The notes under the pieces are model-generated. The model worked only from the letters and a program-made list of their open reading frames with translations. It did no database searches and had not been told where the DNA came from. From Variovorax sp. 770b2 (GTDB taxonomy: Bacteria; Pseudomonadota; Gammaproteobacteria; Burkholderiales; Burkholderiaceae_C): a stretch of 64,000 nucleotides of DNA. Positions 23,127-30,574 of this stretch are shown piece by piece. Positions within the stretch are counted from its first letter, which is position 1. The number at the start of each line of letters is the position of its first letter. The stretch spans positions 251,256-315,255 of the forward strand of contig NZ_FOXJ01000004.1 in the NCBI RefSeq assembly GCF_900115685.1, read 5' to 3'. The position numbers were made by a program, and so were the translations under genes.

Positions 23127-23867
23127 ATGCGCGCGATGAAGAACAGGCAGAGAACAACAATCCGACGACTGCGTCACGGCTGGCGGCTGGGGGCGTCTTG
23201 CACGTTGTGCACGGTGTGCACGCTGGCGAGCACGGGTGCGCGTGCCGCTGGCCATTTCGACGTGGACGATGCCGGCACGCTCGATCCCGGCCAGTGCCAG
23301 TACGAGACCTGGTGGGGTCGCACCGGCGTCGAGCCGGTCACGGGGTTTCACATCGGGCCGTCGTGCCGGGTGGGGCCCGTCGAGCTGGGGCTGAACGTCG
23401 ACCGGCTCTCCGTGCAGGGCGTGCATTCGATCACCGCCGGTCCGCAGCTCAAGTGGACTTTCCTCGGACAAGCCGCAGACGCACCGCTCAGCGCCGCCGT
23501 GTCGATGGGCACTGTCTCCGACCTGCGGCGCGGCGGCCGCATGGGCGGGCAGTTCGTGGTGCCGGTGACCTGGCGGCTGGCCGCCAACCTGCAGATCCAC
23601 GCGAACCTCGGCGCCGACTGGGCGCTCGGCACCGGCCTGCGCACCCCGCGCGGTGGCCTGGCCGCCGAATGGGCCCTCGACGATGCCGTGTCCGTGATCG
23701 CGGAGCGCAATCGCGCGTCGGGCGCCTGGACATCGCGCATCGGCGGCCGCTTCAGCCTCACGCCGCTGATCAGCGTGGACATCAGCGCCTCGCGCACCCG
23801 GCCGCCTGGCGGGCGCGGCGTGACCGGCTTCGTGGTCGGCCTGAATCACGAATTCACCTGGAAGTGA
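23127..23867 (+). CDS. Hypothetical exported protein, possible outer-membrane beta-barrel
   Basis: This 246-residue protein has a basic N-terminus and a cysteine-containing hydrophobic segment (about 20-42) that may be a signal peptide. The mature part is rich in alternating hydrophobic/polar strands and ends in VVGLNHEFTW plus Lys, as in small outer-membrane barrels. I cannot name a family. A second ATG at 23136 is an equally plausible start. It lies 95 bases after the LuxR-type regulator and converges with the LysR gene. Confidence 0.5.
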   Translation: MRAMKNRQRTTIRRLRHGWRLGASCTLCTVCTLASTGARAAGHFDVDDAGTLDPGQCQYETWWGRTGVEPVTGFHIGPSCRVGPVELGLNVDRLSVQGVHSITAGPQLKWTFLGQAADAPLSAAVSMGTVSDLRRGGRMGGQFVVPVTWRLAANLQIHANLGADWALGTGLRTPRGGLAAEWALDDAVSVIAERNRASGAWTSRIGGRFSLTPLISVDISASRTRPPGGRGVTGFVVGLNHEFTWK

Positions 23868-23877
23868 GCCGGCCTGC

Positions 23878-24798
23878 CTAGCGCAGGTGGCGCTGCATGC
23901 GCTTCTCGTCTTCCGCCAGCTGCAGGCGCATGAGCGAGAGAAAGTCGCGCGCCGTCGCCGAGAGCACCTTGCCCGCAGGCAGCGCCAGGATGCAGGTGAA
24001 GTGCACATCGATCGACAGCCGCCGCACCACCAGCCCGCGCTCCACGTAGTCCAGCGCGGTGATCGGATTGACCAGGCCCACGCCCAGGCCGCGCAGCGCC
24101 ATCTCGCACACGCTGGCCGCATAGGGCGTCTGCACCAGCACGCGCGGCGCCACGCCGTACGGCGCGAGCGCGGCCTCCAGCCGCTGGTGCGAGGGGTCCT
24201 CGGGGTTGAGCGCGAGAAAGGGCGCCTCCGCCAGCTGCTCCGGCTTGACGGTCTTGAAGCGCGCCAGCGCGTGGCCCTCGGGCATGACGACCACACCGGG
24301 AAGGCGCGAGAAGGTCGAGTGGTCGATGCCTTCGAGCGAGAGTTCGTCGGCCATGAGCCCGAAGTCGGAGATGCCCATGGCCACCCGGTCGCGCACGTCC
24401 TTGGAACTGAGCACCTGCAGCGACACCTGCGGCCAGGGGCTCGCGCCGCGGTGCGCCTTCAGGCGGGCGAGGGCGCGCGGCATGAAGCCCAGGCCGTAGG
24501 CCGGAAAGCAGCTGAGCTCCAGCTGGGTGACGCCGAAGTCGCGCAGGCTCTTCACGCGGTGCTCGATGGCGTCCATGCCGATGAACACGCGCTCCACCTC
24601 GATCCACAGCGCGCGCGCCTCGGGCGTGGGCACCAGCCGCCCGCCCGTGCGCTGGAACAGCAGCATGCCGGCCTGCGCCTCGAGCCGCTTGAGCGACTGG
24701 CTGATGGCGGGCTGCGTCACGTGCAGCAAGGCTGCAGCCTTGCGGGTGGAGCTGCCCCGCATCAGGGCCCGGAACGTCTCGATTTCGGCGAATCGCAT
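23878..24798 (-). CDS. LysR-family transcriptional regulator
   Basis: This 306-residue regulator has the N-terminal winged helix (about 3-62: FRALMRGSSTRKAAALLHVT, then QPAISQSLKRLEAQAGMLLF) and a periplasmic-binding-protein-like effector domain (about 90-295). It is divergent from the threonine-synthase-like gene at 24862. A perfect AT-rich dyad between them is the probable binding site. By LysR convention it likely controls that gene and the Bug-family binding protein behind it, with an amino acid or derivative as co-inducer. The effector is unknown. Confidence 0.92.
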   Translation of the reverse strand: MRFAEIETFRALMRGSSTRKAAALLHVTQPAISQSLKRLEAQAGMLLFQRTGGRLVPTPEARALWIEVERVFIGMDAIEHRVKSLRDFGVTQLELSCFPAYGLGFMPRALARLKAHRGASPWPQVSLQVLSSKDVRDRVAMGISDFGLMADELSLEGIDHSTFSRLPGVVVMPEGHALARFKTVKPEQLAEAPFLALNPEDPSHQRLEAALAPYGVAPRVLVQTPYAASVCEMALRGLGVGLVNPITALDYVERGLVVRRLSIDVHFTCILALPAGKVLSATARDFLSLMRLQLAEDEKRMQRHLR

Positions 24799-24806
24799 CG
24801 ATGGCC

Positions 24807-24828
24807 ATCGATAAGTTTATTTATCGAT
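24807..24828. promoter_or_regulatory. AT-rich dyad between the LysR gene and its divergent target
   Basis: ATCGATAA-GTTTAT-TTATCGAT is a perfect 8-base-arm palindrome nine bases from the LysR start codon. It is a natural LysR recognition site controlling both divergent genes. The assignment is inference from position and symmetry. Confidence 0.6.
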
Positions 24829-24861
24829 TGAGTATCTGGAGGTGCGTAATTTTATTTCCGA

Positions 24862-26139
24862 ATGCATAAGATTTGGGCACAACTTCCAACCTCCCTCCCC
24901 GTGACGCCCTCGCCAGTTCTGGACTTCAAGTTCGCCGCCTTGCCCGCGGACCCCCCGGCCCACCCTCCGGGGAACGCCACGGCCTCCGCCCTCGCCCGGA
25001 CGCTCAAGCCGGTGCGCAATCCGCGCTTGCGGGGTTTGCAGTGCCTGCGCTGCGATGCGCTCTACCCGGTCACGCTGACGCACGACGGCTGCCCCGCCTG
25101 CAAGCGCGCCGGCTTTCACGTCGCCCTCCGCGCGAGCTACCTGCCCGACTTGACCGAGAAGCCCGATGCGATCCCCATGCCTTACGCGCCGGGTTTCACC
25201 CTCGGCGAGGGCCACACGCCGATGCAGGAGCTGCCGGAGCTGGCCCGGCATTTCGACGTCGCACGGCTCGGCCTGAAGGACGAATCGAGCAACCCCACCG
25301 GCTCCCACAAGGACCGGATGACGGCGGTGGGCGTGGCGCAGGCGCTGGACTTCGGTGCCCACACGCTGGTGCTCGCGTCGTCGGGCAATGCGGCGGTGTC
25401 GGCGGCGCACTACGCGTGGGCGGCAGGCCTGCGCTGCGAGGTGGCCACCTATGAAGGCATGCCGGCCACCTATGCGCGGCAGCTCGATGCATTGGGCGCG
25501 CGGCGCTATGAGTTCGCCGACAACGCCGGCCGGTGGGCGTTCGTGCGCGAGCGTTCGCAGTACCCCGGCTACTTCGCATTGACGAACTACCGCCTGCCCG
25601 CGCTGGGCAGCGCGCCGCTGGCCATCGAGGGCTACAAGACCATCGCCCCCGAATGCGTGGCCGACGCGGGCCTGCCGGACCACATCGTGATTCCCACCGC
25701 GCGCGGCGATCTCGCCTGGGGCATCTACGCGGGCTTTCGCGACTTGCTGGCCGCGGGGCGCATTCCGCGCCTGCCGCGGCTCTGGCTGGTGGAGCCGTTC
25801 CCGCGTCTGGCGCGCGTGTTCGCGGGCGGCGCGATCAACGGCAGCTATCCCGGCCACACCGCGCAGTTCTCGACCGCGGGCGCCACCGTGACCTACCTGC
25901 AGTGGCAAGCCGCGGCGGCCACGGGCGGCGGCGCGGTGGTGGTGGGCGACGACGAGGCGCGCGCGGCGCGGCGGCTCCTCACGGCCGCCGGCGTGAGCGC
26001 CGAGCTGTGCGCGGCCGGCGGCCTGGCCGCGTTGCGGCAGCTGCGCGAGACGAATGCCGTCGCTGCCGATGCGCATGTCGTGCTGATGCTCACCGCCAAC
26101 GCGTCGAGCGATCCGAGCTGGCCCGACCCGGCCGTCTAA
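24862..26139 (+). CDS. Threonine-synthase-like PLP enzyme with N-terminal zinc ribbon
   Basis: This 425-residue fold-type II PLP enzyme has a zinc-ribbon-like segment LQCLRCDALYPVTLTHDGCP (about residues 58-77), with a second CxxC completing the four-cysteine set, as found in many thrC-like proteins. Lys150 in NPTGSHKDRM should bind PLP, and SSGNAAVSAA is the phosphate/carboxylate loop. Biosynthetic threonine synthase is one possibility, but the setting, with a LysR regulator, a Bug binding protein and a second similar enzyme, suggests catabolism such as an amino-acid dehydratase or ammonia-lyase. The substrate is unknown. The ATG at 24862 lies after the LysR dyad; GTG 24901 is an alternative start. 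Confidence 0.75.
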   Translation: MHKIWAQLPTSLPVTPSPVLDFKFAALPADPPAHPPGNATASALARTLKPVRNPRLRGLQCLRCDALYPVTLTHDGCPACKRAGFHVALRASYLPDLTEKPDAIPMPYAPGFTLGEGHTPMQELPELARHFDVARLGLKDESSNPTGSHKDRMTAVGVAQALDFGAHTLVLASSGNAAVSAAHYAWAAGLRCEVATYEGMPATYARQLDALGARRYEFADNAGRWAFVRERSQYPGYFALTNYRLPALGSAPLAIEGYKTIAPECVADAGLPDHIVIPTARGDLAWGIYAGFRDLLAAGRIPRLPRLWLVEPFPRLARVFAGGAINGSYPGHTAQFSTAGATVTYLQWQAAAATGGGAVVVGDDEARAARRLLTAAGVSAELCAAGGLAALRQLRETNAVAADAHVVLMLTANASSDPSWPDPAV

Positions 26140-26155
26140 ACCCCAAGGAACCCCC

Positions 26156-27136
26156 ATGCCGACGATGCATCGCCGGGCCTTTCTGGCCGCCGGCTCTACA
26201 GCCCTGCTCGCTGCAGCACGACCCGCGTGGGCGGCCTACCCCGAGCGGCCCATCAAGCTCGTCGTGCCCTGGGCCGCGGGCGGCAGCACCGATGCCATCG
26301 CACGCGCCATGGCGCAGCGCATGGGCCAGACCATCGGCAGCCCGGTGATCGTGGACAACCGCCCCGGCGCGGCCGGGATGATCGGCACCGACGCGGCCGC
26401 CAAGGCCGCGCCCGATGGCTACACCATCGCCATCGTCGAGCTGCCGCATGCGATTGCGCCGGCGGTGACGGCCAGGCTCCCCTACGACCTGCTGCGCGAC
26501 TTCACGCCCGTGACCATGATCGGCACCTCGCCGCTGGTGTTCTTCGCGGGCATGGACGAGGACAGCAAGGATTTCAAGACCTTCCTGAAGACGGCTGCGG
26601 CCAAGCCGTCGCCACCGGCCATCGCGCACAGCGGCGCGGGCACCGTGAGCCATCTGGCCGCCGAGATGCTCGCGAGCCGCACGAACATCCGTTTCAACAT
26701 GGTGCCGTACAAGGGCTCCGCGCCGGCGCTGACCGACGTGGCGGCCGGCACGGTGGCCGGTCACTTCGCGACGCTGGCCAGCGGCTCCAGCCTGGCGGGC
26801 GGCAACAGGATCCGTCCGCTGCTGGTCACCAGCACGCAGCGCGTGAACATCGCTGGCCTGCAGAACGTGCCCGCGCTCGCGGAGAACAACCTCAAGGGCA
26901 TGGAGATCGACCAGTGGTGGGCCATGGTGGCGCCGGCCACCACGCCGCTGGACGTGATCGAGAAGCTGCGCCGCGAGGCCATCGCGGCGCTCGAGCATCC
27001 CTCGGTGAAGGAGCGGATGGCGGTGCTGGGCGTGCAGATGAAGGGCTCGACGCCCGGTGAGCTGCGCGCGTTCCTGCGCTCGGAGGCCGAGCGCTGGCAG
27101 AAGGTCGCACGCGAGGTCGGCCTGCAGCCGCAGTAA
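26156..27136 (+). CDS. Bug-family (tripartite tricarboxylate type) periplasmic binding protein
   Basis: This 326-residue protein has an export signal with an arginine pair (HRRAFLAAGSTALLAAARPA), possibly Tat-type, followed by YPERPIKLVVPWAAGGSTD, the signature of the Bug/TctC family. Mid-protein IVDNRPGAAGMIGTD is also typical. Such proteins bind carboxylates or amino-acid derivatives. No TctA/TctB membrane genes are adjacent, which is common for Bug proteins. It follows the threonine-synthase-like gene after 16 bases, with the ribosome site AAGGA. Confidence 0.92.
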   Translation: MPTMHRRAFLAAGSTALLAAARPAWAAYPERPIKLVVPWAAGGSTDAIARAMAQRMGQTIGSPVIVDNRPGAAGMIGTDAAAKAAPDGYTIAIVELPHAIAPAVTARLPYDLLRDFTPVTMIGTSPLVFFAGMDEDSKDFKTFLKTAAAKPSPPAIAHSGAGTVSHLAAEMLASRTNIRFNMVPYKGSAPALTDVAAGTVAGHFATLASGSSLAGGNRIRPLLVTSTQRVNIAGLQNVPALAENNLKGMEIDQWWAMVAPATTPLDVIEKLRREAIAALEHPSVKERMAVLGVQMKGSTPGELRAFLRSEAERWQKVAREVGLQPQ

Positions 27137-27150
27137 GCCCCGGCTCGCCG

Positions 27151-27777
27151 CTACTTCGCGTCGCTGTACACGGTGGCGCGCGAGACGCCCATGTGCGCTG
27201 CGGCAATCTCGGCGCCACGGCGTATTTCGAGAAAGCCGGCTTTCTTCAGTTCCTGCACGAGTTGCTTGCGGTCCGCGGGCTTGAGCGACCGCGAGGTGGT
27301 CGCGCGCGAGGCGGCGAATTCGTCGATGCGCGAATGGATGCGGTCCGAATGGTTGGCGCCCGTGTCCAGGTGCTCGTGCACTTCGCGGTCGTCGATGCGC
27401 GTGAACTGCGAGATCGCGCCCTGGAAGCTCTGGAACAGCGTGAGGTCGACGTTCAGGCACAGCGCGGCCACGTACTCGCCGCTGTCGTCCTTCACGCCGA
27501 TGGAGGTGCTCTTGACCTTGCGGCCGTCGGCGAAGGTGTTGGCGTAGTTCGCGATCACCGCCGGGTATTCGGGGTCGCGGATGCGTGCGAGGCCCAGTTC
27601 GGTGACCGACTGCCCCACCTGCCGCCCGCTCAGGTTGTTCTCGATCGCGTAGATCGCGTTCTTCGGATTGCTCAGGTCGTGCACCACGACTTCGCAGAAG
27701 GGCGCGAAGGTCTCGCCGAGGCCCTCGGCCATGTTGCGCAGCATCTCCAGGACCTGCTTGTTGGACTTCTTCTTCAT
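27151..27777 (-). CDS. YheO/DauR-like transcriptional regulator
   Basis: This 208-residue protein has an N-terminal YheO-like PAS domain (about 8-125, with FAPFCEVVVHDLSNPKNAIY) and a C-terminal helix-turn-helix (about 165-208, GAEIAAAHMGVSRATVYSD). This is the layout of DauR, the repressor of D-arginine use in Pseudomonas, whose target operon also contains an ornithine cyclodeaminase-family reductase. Here it is divergent from a PLP-enzyme gene, and the same kind of reductase lies 1.3 kb away. It probably represses both through the dyads at 27791-27850 and 30027-30049. Confidence 0.85.
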   Translation of the reverse strand: MKKKSNKQVLEMLRNMAEGLGETFAPFCEVVVHDLSNPKNAIYAIENNLSGRQVGQSVTELGLARIRDPEYPAVIANYANTFADGRKVKSTSIGVKDDSGEYVAALCLNVDLTLFQSFQGAISQFTRIDDREVHEHLDTGANHSDRIHSRIDEFAASRATTSRSLKPADRKQLVQELKKAGFLEIRRGAEIAAAHMGVSRATVYSDAK

Positions 27778-27790
27778 GGCGGGAAATGTA

Positions 27791-27850
27791 TCCAGTTCTG
27801 GACGAAGAATCCAAACTGTACAAAAAGTACATGTTTGGATATATTATCCA
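27791..27850. promoter_or_regulatory. Three dyads between the YheO-like regulator and PLP-enzyme genes
   Basis: Three inverted repeats share TCCA/TGGA half-sites: TCCAG-TT-CTGGA (27791-27802), TCCAAACTGTAC-N5-GTACATGTTTGGA (27810-27839) and TGGATA-TAT-TATCCA (27836-27850). The region is AT-rich and sits in the divergent promoter. A related dyad precedes the reductase gene at 30026. Confidence 0.6.
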
Positions 27851-27881
27851 ATATCGGAAAGATCCTCCAGGAGAACCGCGC

Positions 27882-29030
27882 ATGACACGCCAGGAACCCG
27901 CACGCTATATCGATCCCCGCACCGGCCGGTACCACGAGCTCACCGAACGCCGCTGGCGCTCCGACGACGGCAATCCGATGATGGTGACGCCGCTGGCCGG
28001 CATCACCCGTGACGACATCGATGCGCGCGAGCGCTCGGTGTGGCGCTATCGCGCGGCGCTGCCCGTGGCGATCGACAAGCCGGTGAGTTTGGGCGAAGGC
28101 TGTACGCCGCTGGTGCAGAAGCGCTGGGGCGCGTTCGAGCCGCACTTCAAGCTCGAATGGTTCAACCCGACCTGCAGCTTCAAGGACCGCGGCGCGGCCG
28201 TGATGGTGTCGTTCCTGCGCCAGCAGGGCATCGACGCGGTGCTGGAGGACAGCTCGGGCAACGGCGGCGCGGCCATCGCCGCGGCAGGCGCGGCGGCGGG
28301 CGTCAGGGTCAAGGTGCTCGCGCCCAGCTACACGCCGGCGCCCAAGGTGGCGCAGATCCGGGCCTTCGGCGCCGAGGTGCAACTGGTGCCGGGGCCGCGC
28401 GAGGAGTCCGAATACGAGGCGGTGCGCCAGTCCGAATCGATCTTCTACGCGAGCCACAACTGGCATCCGTTCTTCCTGCAGGGCACGAAGACGCTGGCCT
28501 ATGAATTGTGGGAAGACCTGGGCTTCGTCGCGCCCGACAACGTGGTGATTCCGGCGGGCGCGGGCAGCAATGTGCTGGGGTGCTGGATCGGCTTCAAGGA
28601 GCTGCTGGCCGCGGGGCAGATCGCGAAGCTGCCGCGGATCTTCGTGGCGCAGCCGCTGAATTGTTCGCCGGTCGATGCGAGTTTCGTGGCCGGCGTGGAC
28701 ACGCCGGTCGACCGCATCGTGAAGCCGACGATCGCCGAAGGCACGGCCATCAAGCGGCCTGTGCGGCTGCAGGAGATTCTTCAGGCGCTGCGCGAGACGA
28801 GCGGCAAGACGGTGGCGCTGACCGAAGAGCAGATTGCCGCGGCGGTGCGCAGGCTGGCTTCGACGGGCCTCTATGCCGAGCCGACATCCGCAACGGCCGC
28901 TGCGGCCATCGAGGTGCTGGCGCAACGGGGCGACATCCGGGCCAGCGAAACCACGGTCGTGCTGCTGACGGGCACCGGCTTGAAGTCGACGCAGTTCATG
29001 ACCGAGCTCTTCGGCGGCGCTGCCGCCTGA
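27882..29030 (+). CDS. Threonine-synthase-like PLP-dependent enzyme
   Basis: This 382-residue fold-type II PLP enzyme has Lys101 in NPTCSFKDRGAAV as the likely PLP lysine and SSGNGGAAIAAAGAAAG as the phosphate-binding loop. It lacks the four-cysteine ribbon of the enzyme at 24862. The family includes threonine synthases, dehydratases and ammonia-lyases. Convergent with an imine-reductase-type gene and divergent from a YheO-like repressor gene, it probably works in amino-acid catabolism. The ATG at 27882 has a good ribosome site (AGGAG). Confidence 0.75.
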   Translation: MTRQEPARYIDPRTGRYHELTERRWRSDDGNPMMVTPLAGITRDDIDARERSVWRYRAALPVAIDKPVSLGEGCTPLVQKRWGAFEPHFKLEWFNPTCSFKDRGAAVMVSFLRQQGIDAVLEDSSGNGGAAIAAAGAAAGVRVKVLAPSYTPAPKVAQIRAFGAEVQLVPGPREESEYEAVRQSESIFYASHNWHPFFLQGTKTLAYELWEDLGFVAPDNVVIPAGAGSNVLGCWIGFKELLAAGQIAKLPRIFVAQPLNCSPVDASFVAGVDTPVDRIVKPTIAEGTAIKRPVRLQEILQALRETSGKTVALTEEQIAAAVRRLASTGLYAEPTSATAAAAIEVLAQRGDIRASETTVVLLTGTGLKSTQFMTELFGGAAA

Positions 29031-29039
29031 TCTGTCGAT

Positions 29040-30026
29040 CTACCAGGGCCAGGCGAGGCGCGTGCCTGTGCCTGTGGCGGCCGCGCGTTCGTGAAGCAGG
29101 CGAGCGACGGTCAGGTCCTGGAGGGCGAGGCCGGTCATGTCGAACACGGTGATGTCGCCCGGTGCGCGCTCGAATGAAGTCTTGCCGCTCAAGAGGTCGC
29201 CCAGTTCGGTGCTCGCGGTATCGGGCGCCCATTGGGTTTCGCCGATCTGTTGGGCCTGCGTGCGGTCGTCGACGAAGAGGCGGGCGCGCGCCAGCAGGCC
29301 TTCGGGGAGTTCGCGCTTGCCGCGCGTGTCGGCGCCGACGCAGTTCAGGTGCGTGCCGGGTTGGACGGCTTGCAGATCGAACAGCGCGCCGCCACCCGGC
29401 GTGGCAGTGATCACGATGTCGCTCTGCGCGACCGCGGCGTTGCGGTCGGTGGCGGGCGCGATGCTGCAGCGGGCCGCGAAGTTGTCTTCGAACGCGGCGT
29501 TGCGGCCGCCATCGGCGCCGATGTAGAGAACTTCGCGCAGCGAGGGCAGCAGGCGCAGCGCGAAGTCGAGCTGGATGCGCGCCTGCACGCCGGTGCCGAA
29601 GATGCAAAGCCGCGTGCTGTCGGGCCGTGCGAGCTGCTGCAGGCCGAGCCCGCCCGCTGCGCCGGTGCGCACGGTCGTGATCGCGTTGCCGTCGATCACG
29701 CACAGCGGCCGGCCCGTGGCGGGGTCGATCAAGAGGATCGTCGCCTGGTGCGGCTCGCCGCCGCGCTGCCGGTTGGCGGGCCAGAAGCCGGCGGCCTTGA
29801 AGCCGAGCAGCCCCTGCGCCTGCACGTCGCCCGACTTGATGCCGAACACGCCGCCCGTGGAGAGGGGCTCCCGCACGACGGGGAACACGCGGCCCTCGCG
29901 GTCGCTGTGGAGAACGAAGGCCTCGCGCACGGCCTGGCGCACGTCGTCGGGGGAGAGGAGGGCGCTGACCTGGTGCTTGTCGAGCAGCAGGAGAAGTGCG
30001 TCGGCAGGCGACGTCGATGGTGTCAT
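29040..30026 (-). CDS. Ornithine cyclodeaminase / mu-crystallin family reductase
   Basis: This 328-residue protein has the OCD/mu-crystallin fold. The first half has a substrate lysine in GIKSGD and LLGFKAAGF, followed by IDGNAITTVRTGAAGGLG. A Rossmann domain then carries LCIFGTGVQARIQL (about 140-153). Family members cyclise ornithine or reduce cyclic and linear imines (ketimine reductase, arginine dehydrogenase DauB, iminosuccinate reductase). In this setting, imine reduction after a PLP dehydratase or transaminase is the more attractive reading. A perfect dyad adjoins its start codon. Confidence 0.85.
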   Translation of the reverse strand: MTPSTSPADALLLLLDKHQVSALLSPDDVRQAVREAFVLHSDREGRVFPVVREPLSTGGVFGIKSGDVQAQGLLGFKAAGFWPANRQRGGEPHQATILLIDPATGRPLCVIDGNAITTVRTGAAGGLGLQQLARPDSTRLCIFGTGVQARIQLDFALRLLPSLREVLYIGADGGRNAAFEDNFAARCSIAPATDRNAAVAQSDIVITATPGGGALFDLQAVQPGTHLNCVGADTRGKRELPEGLLARARLFVDDRTQAQQIGETQWAPDTASTELGDLLSGKTSFERAPGDITVFDMTGLALQDLTVARLLHERAAATGTGTRLAWPW

Positions 30027-30049
30027 CTGGAAATATTATCTATTTCCAG
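30027..30049. promoter_or_regulatory. Perfect dyad adjoining the ornithine cyclodeaminase-family start
   Basis: CTGGAAATA-TTATC-TATTTCCAG has nine-base arms and touches the ATG at 30026 on the minus strand. Its half-sites resemble those at 27791-27850, which suggests the same YheO-like regulator binds both. A site here would block translation initiation or early transcription. Confidence 0.6.
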
Positions 30050-30083
30050 ACAAAAAATCAATCGAACGAGACGGCAGGCCGGA

Positions 30084-30392
30084 TCAGCGCCCCGTGTGCA
30101 CCTTGATGCGGATGGTCGCCACGTCCCAGCCGCGGTTCTTGAGCCGCGTGACGAGCATGGGCGCGAGCTGGCGCAGCTTGGCGGCCGCGGCGCTGCCCTT
30201 GACCAGCAGGCACCACACGTCGCCCTCGGCGGGCCCGGCCTGCACGGCGCCGCGCATGGCCGGCGGAATCAACCCTTCCACGGCTTTCAGGCGCTCGGCG
30301 CTGTCGCGCGCGCGTGCCATCAGGCCGCCCAGCGTGGGCGAGCCTTCTGCAGCCTGGTGCAGGCTGATGGCGGGGGCGAGGCGGCGATACAT
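30084..30392 (-). CDS. DUF721 / DciA-like protein
   Basis: This 102-residue protein belongs to the DUF721 family, whose members include DciA, the loader of the replicative helicase DnaB in bacteria lacking DnaC. The DUF721 pattern is seen in LHQAAEGSPTLGGLMARARD and DVWCLLVKGSAAAAKLRQLAP. It is divergent from secA, a common position in betaproteobacteria. The ATG at 30392 is preferred because codons before it do not resemble the family. It is short, so a full DciA role is likely but not proved. Confidence 0.78.
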   Translation of the reverse strand: MYRRLAPAISLHQAAEGSPTLGGLMARARDSAERLKAVEGLIPPAMRGAVQAGPAEGDVWCLLVKGSAAAAKLRQLAPMLVTRLKNRGWDVATIRIKVHTGR

Positions 30393-30438
30393 GGGTAATC
30401 CGGTAGGTCGTAACAAGACAGCTAAAATGCCCGGTTTG

Positions 30439-30454
30439 CCGGCGTTCGCGCCGG
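30439..30454 (+). promoter_or_regulatory. Hairpin with UUCG loop in the secA leader
   Basis: CCGGCG-TTCG-CGCCGG forms a perfect six-base-pair stem with a very stable tetraloop, about 120 bases before the secA ATG and just after a TAAAAT at 30423-30428 that could be a -10 element. It is followed by A residues, not T residues, so it is not a normal terminator for the + strand. Confidence 0.4.
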
Positions 30455-30574
30455 AAAAAAGGCTGCTCAACGTCGAACTTGATTTCGAAACGAGCGCGCC
30501 CAACTGCTTTCACCATATCTTAGGGAATCCGGTCGCAGTGCCTGTCGTGTCAGGTGCCCGCCCATCTCCACCCA

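Noticed and set aside
27882..30026. SbnA/SbnB-like diaminopropionate synthesis pair
   Set aside because: The reductase family fits loosely, but the PLP enzyme looks threonine-synthase-like rather than cysteine-synthase-like, and no siderophore genes are present.
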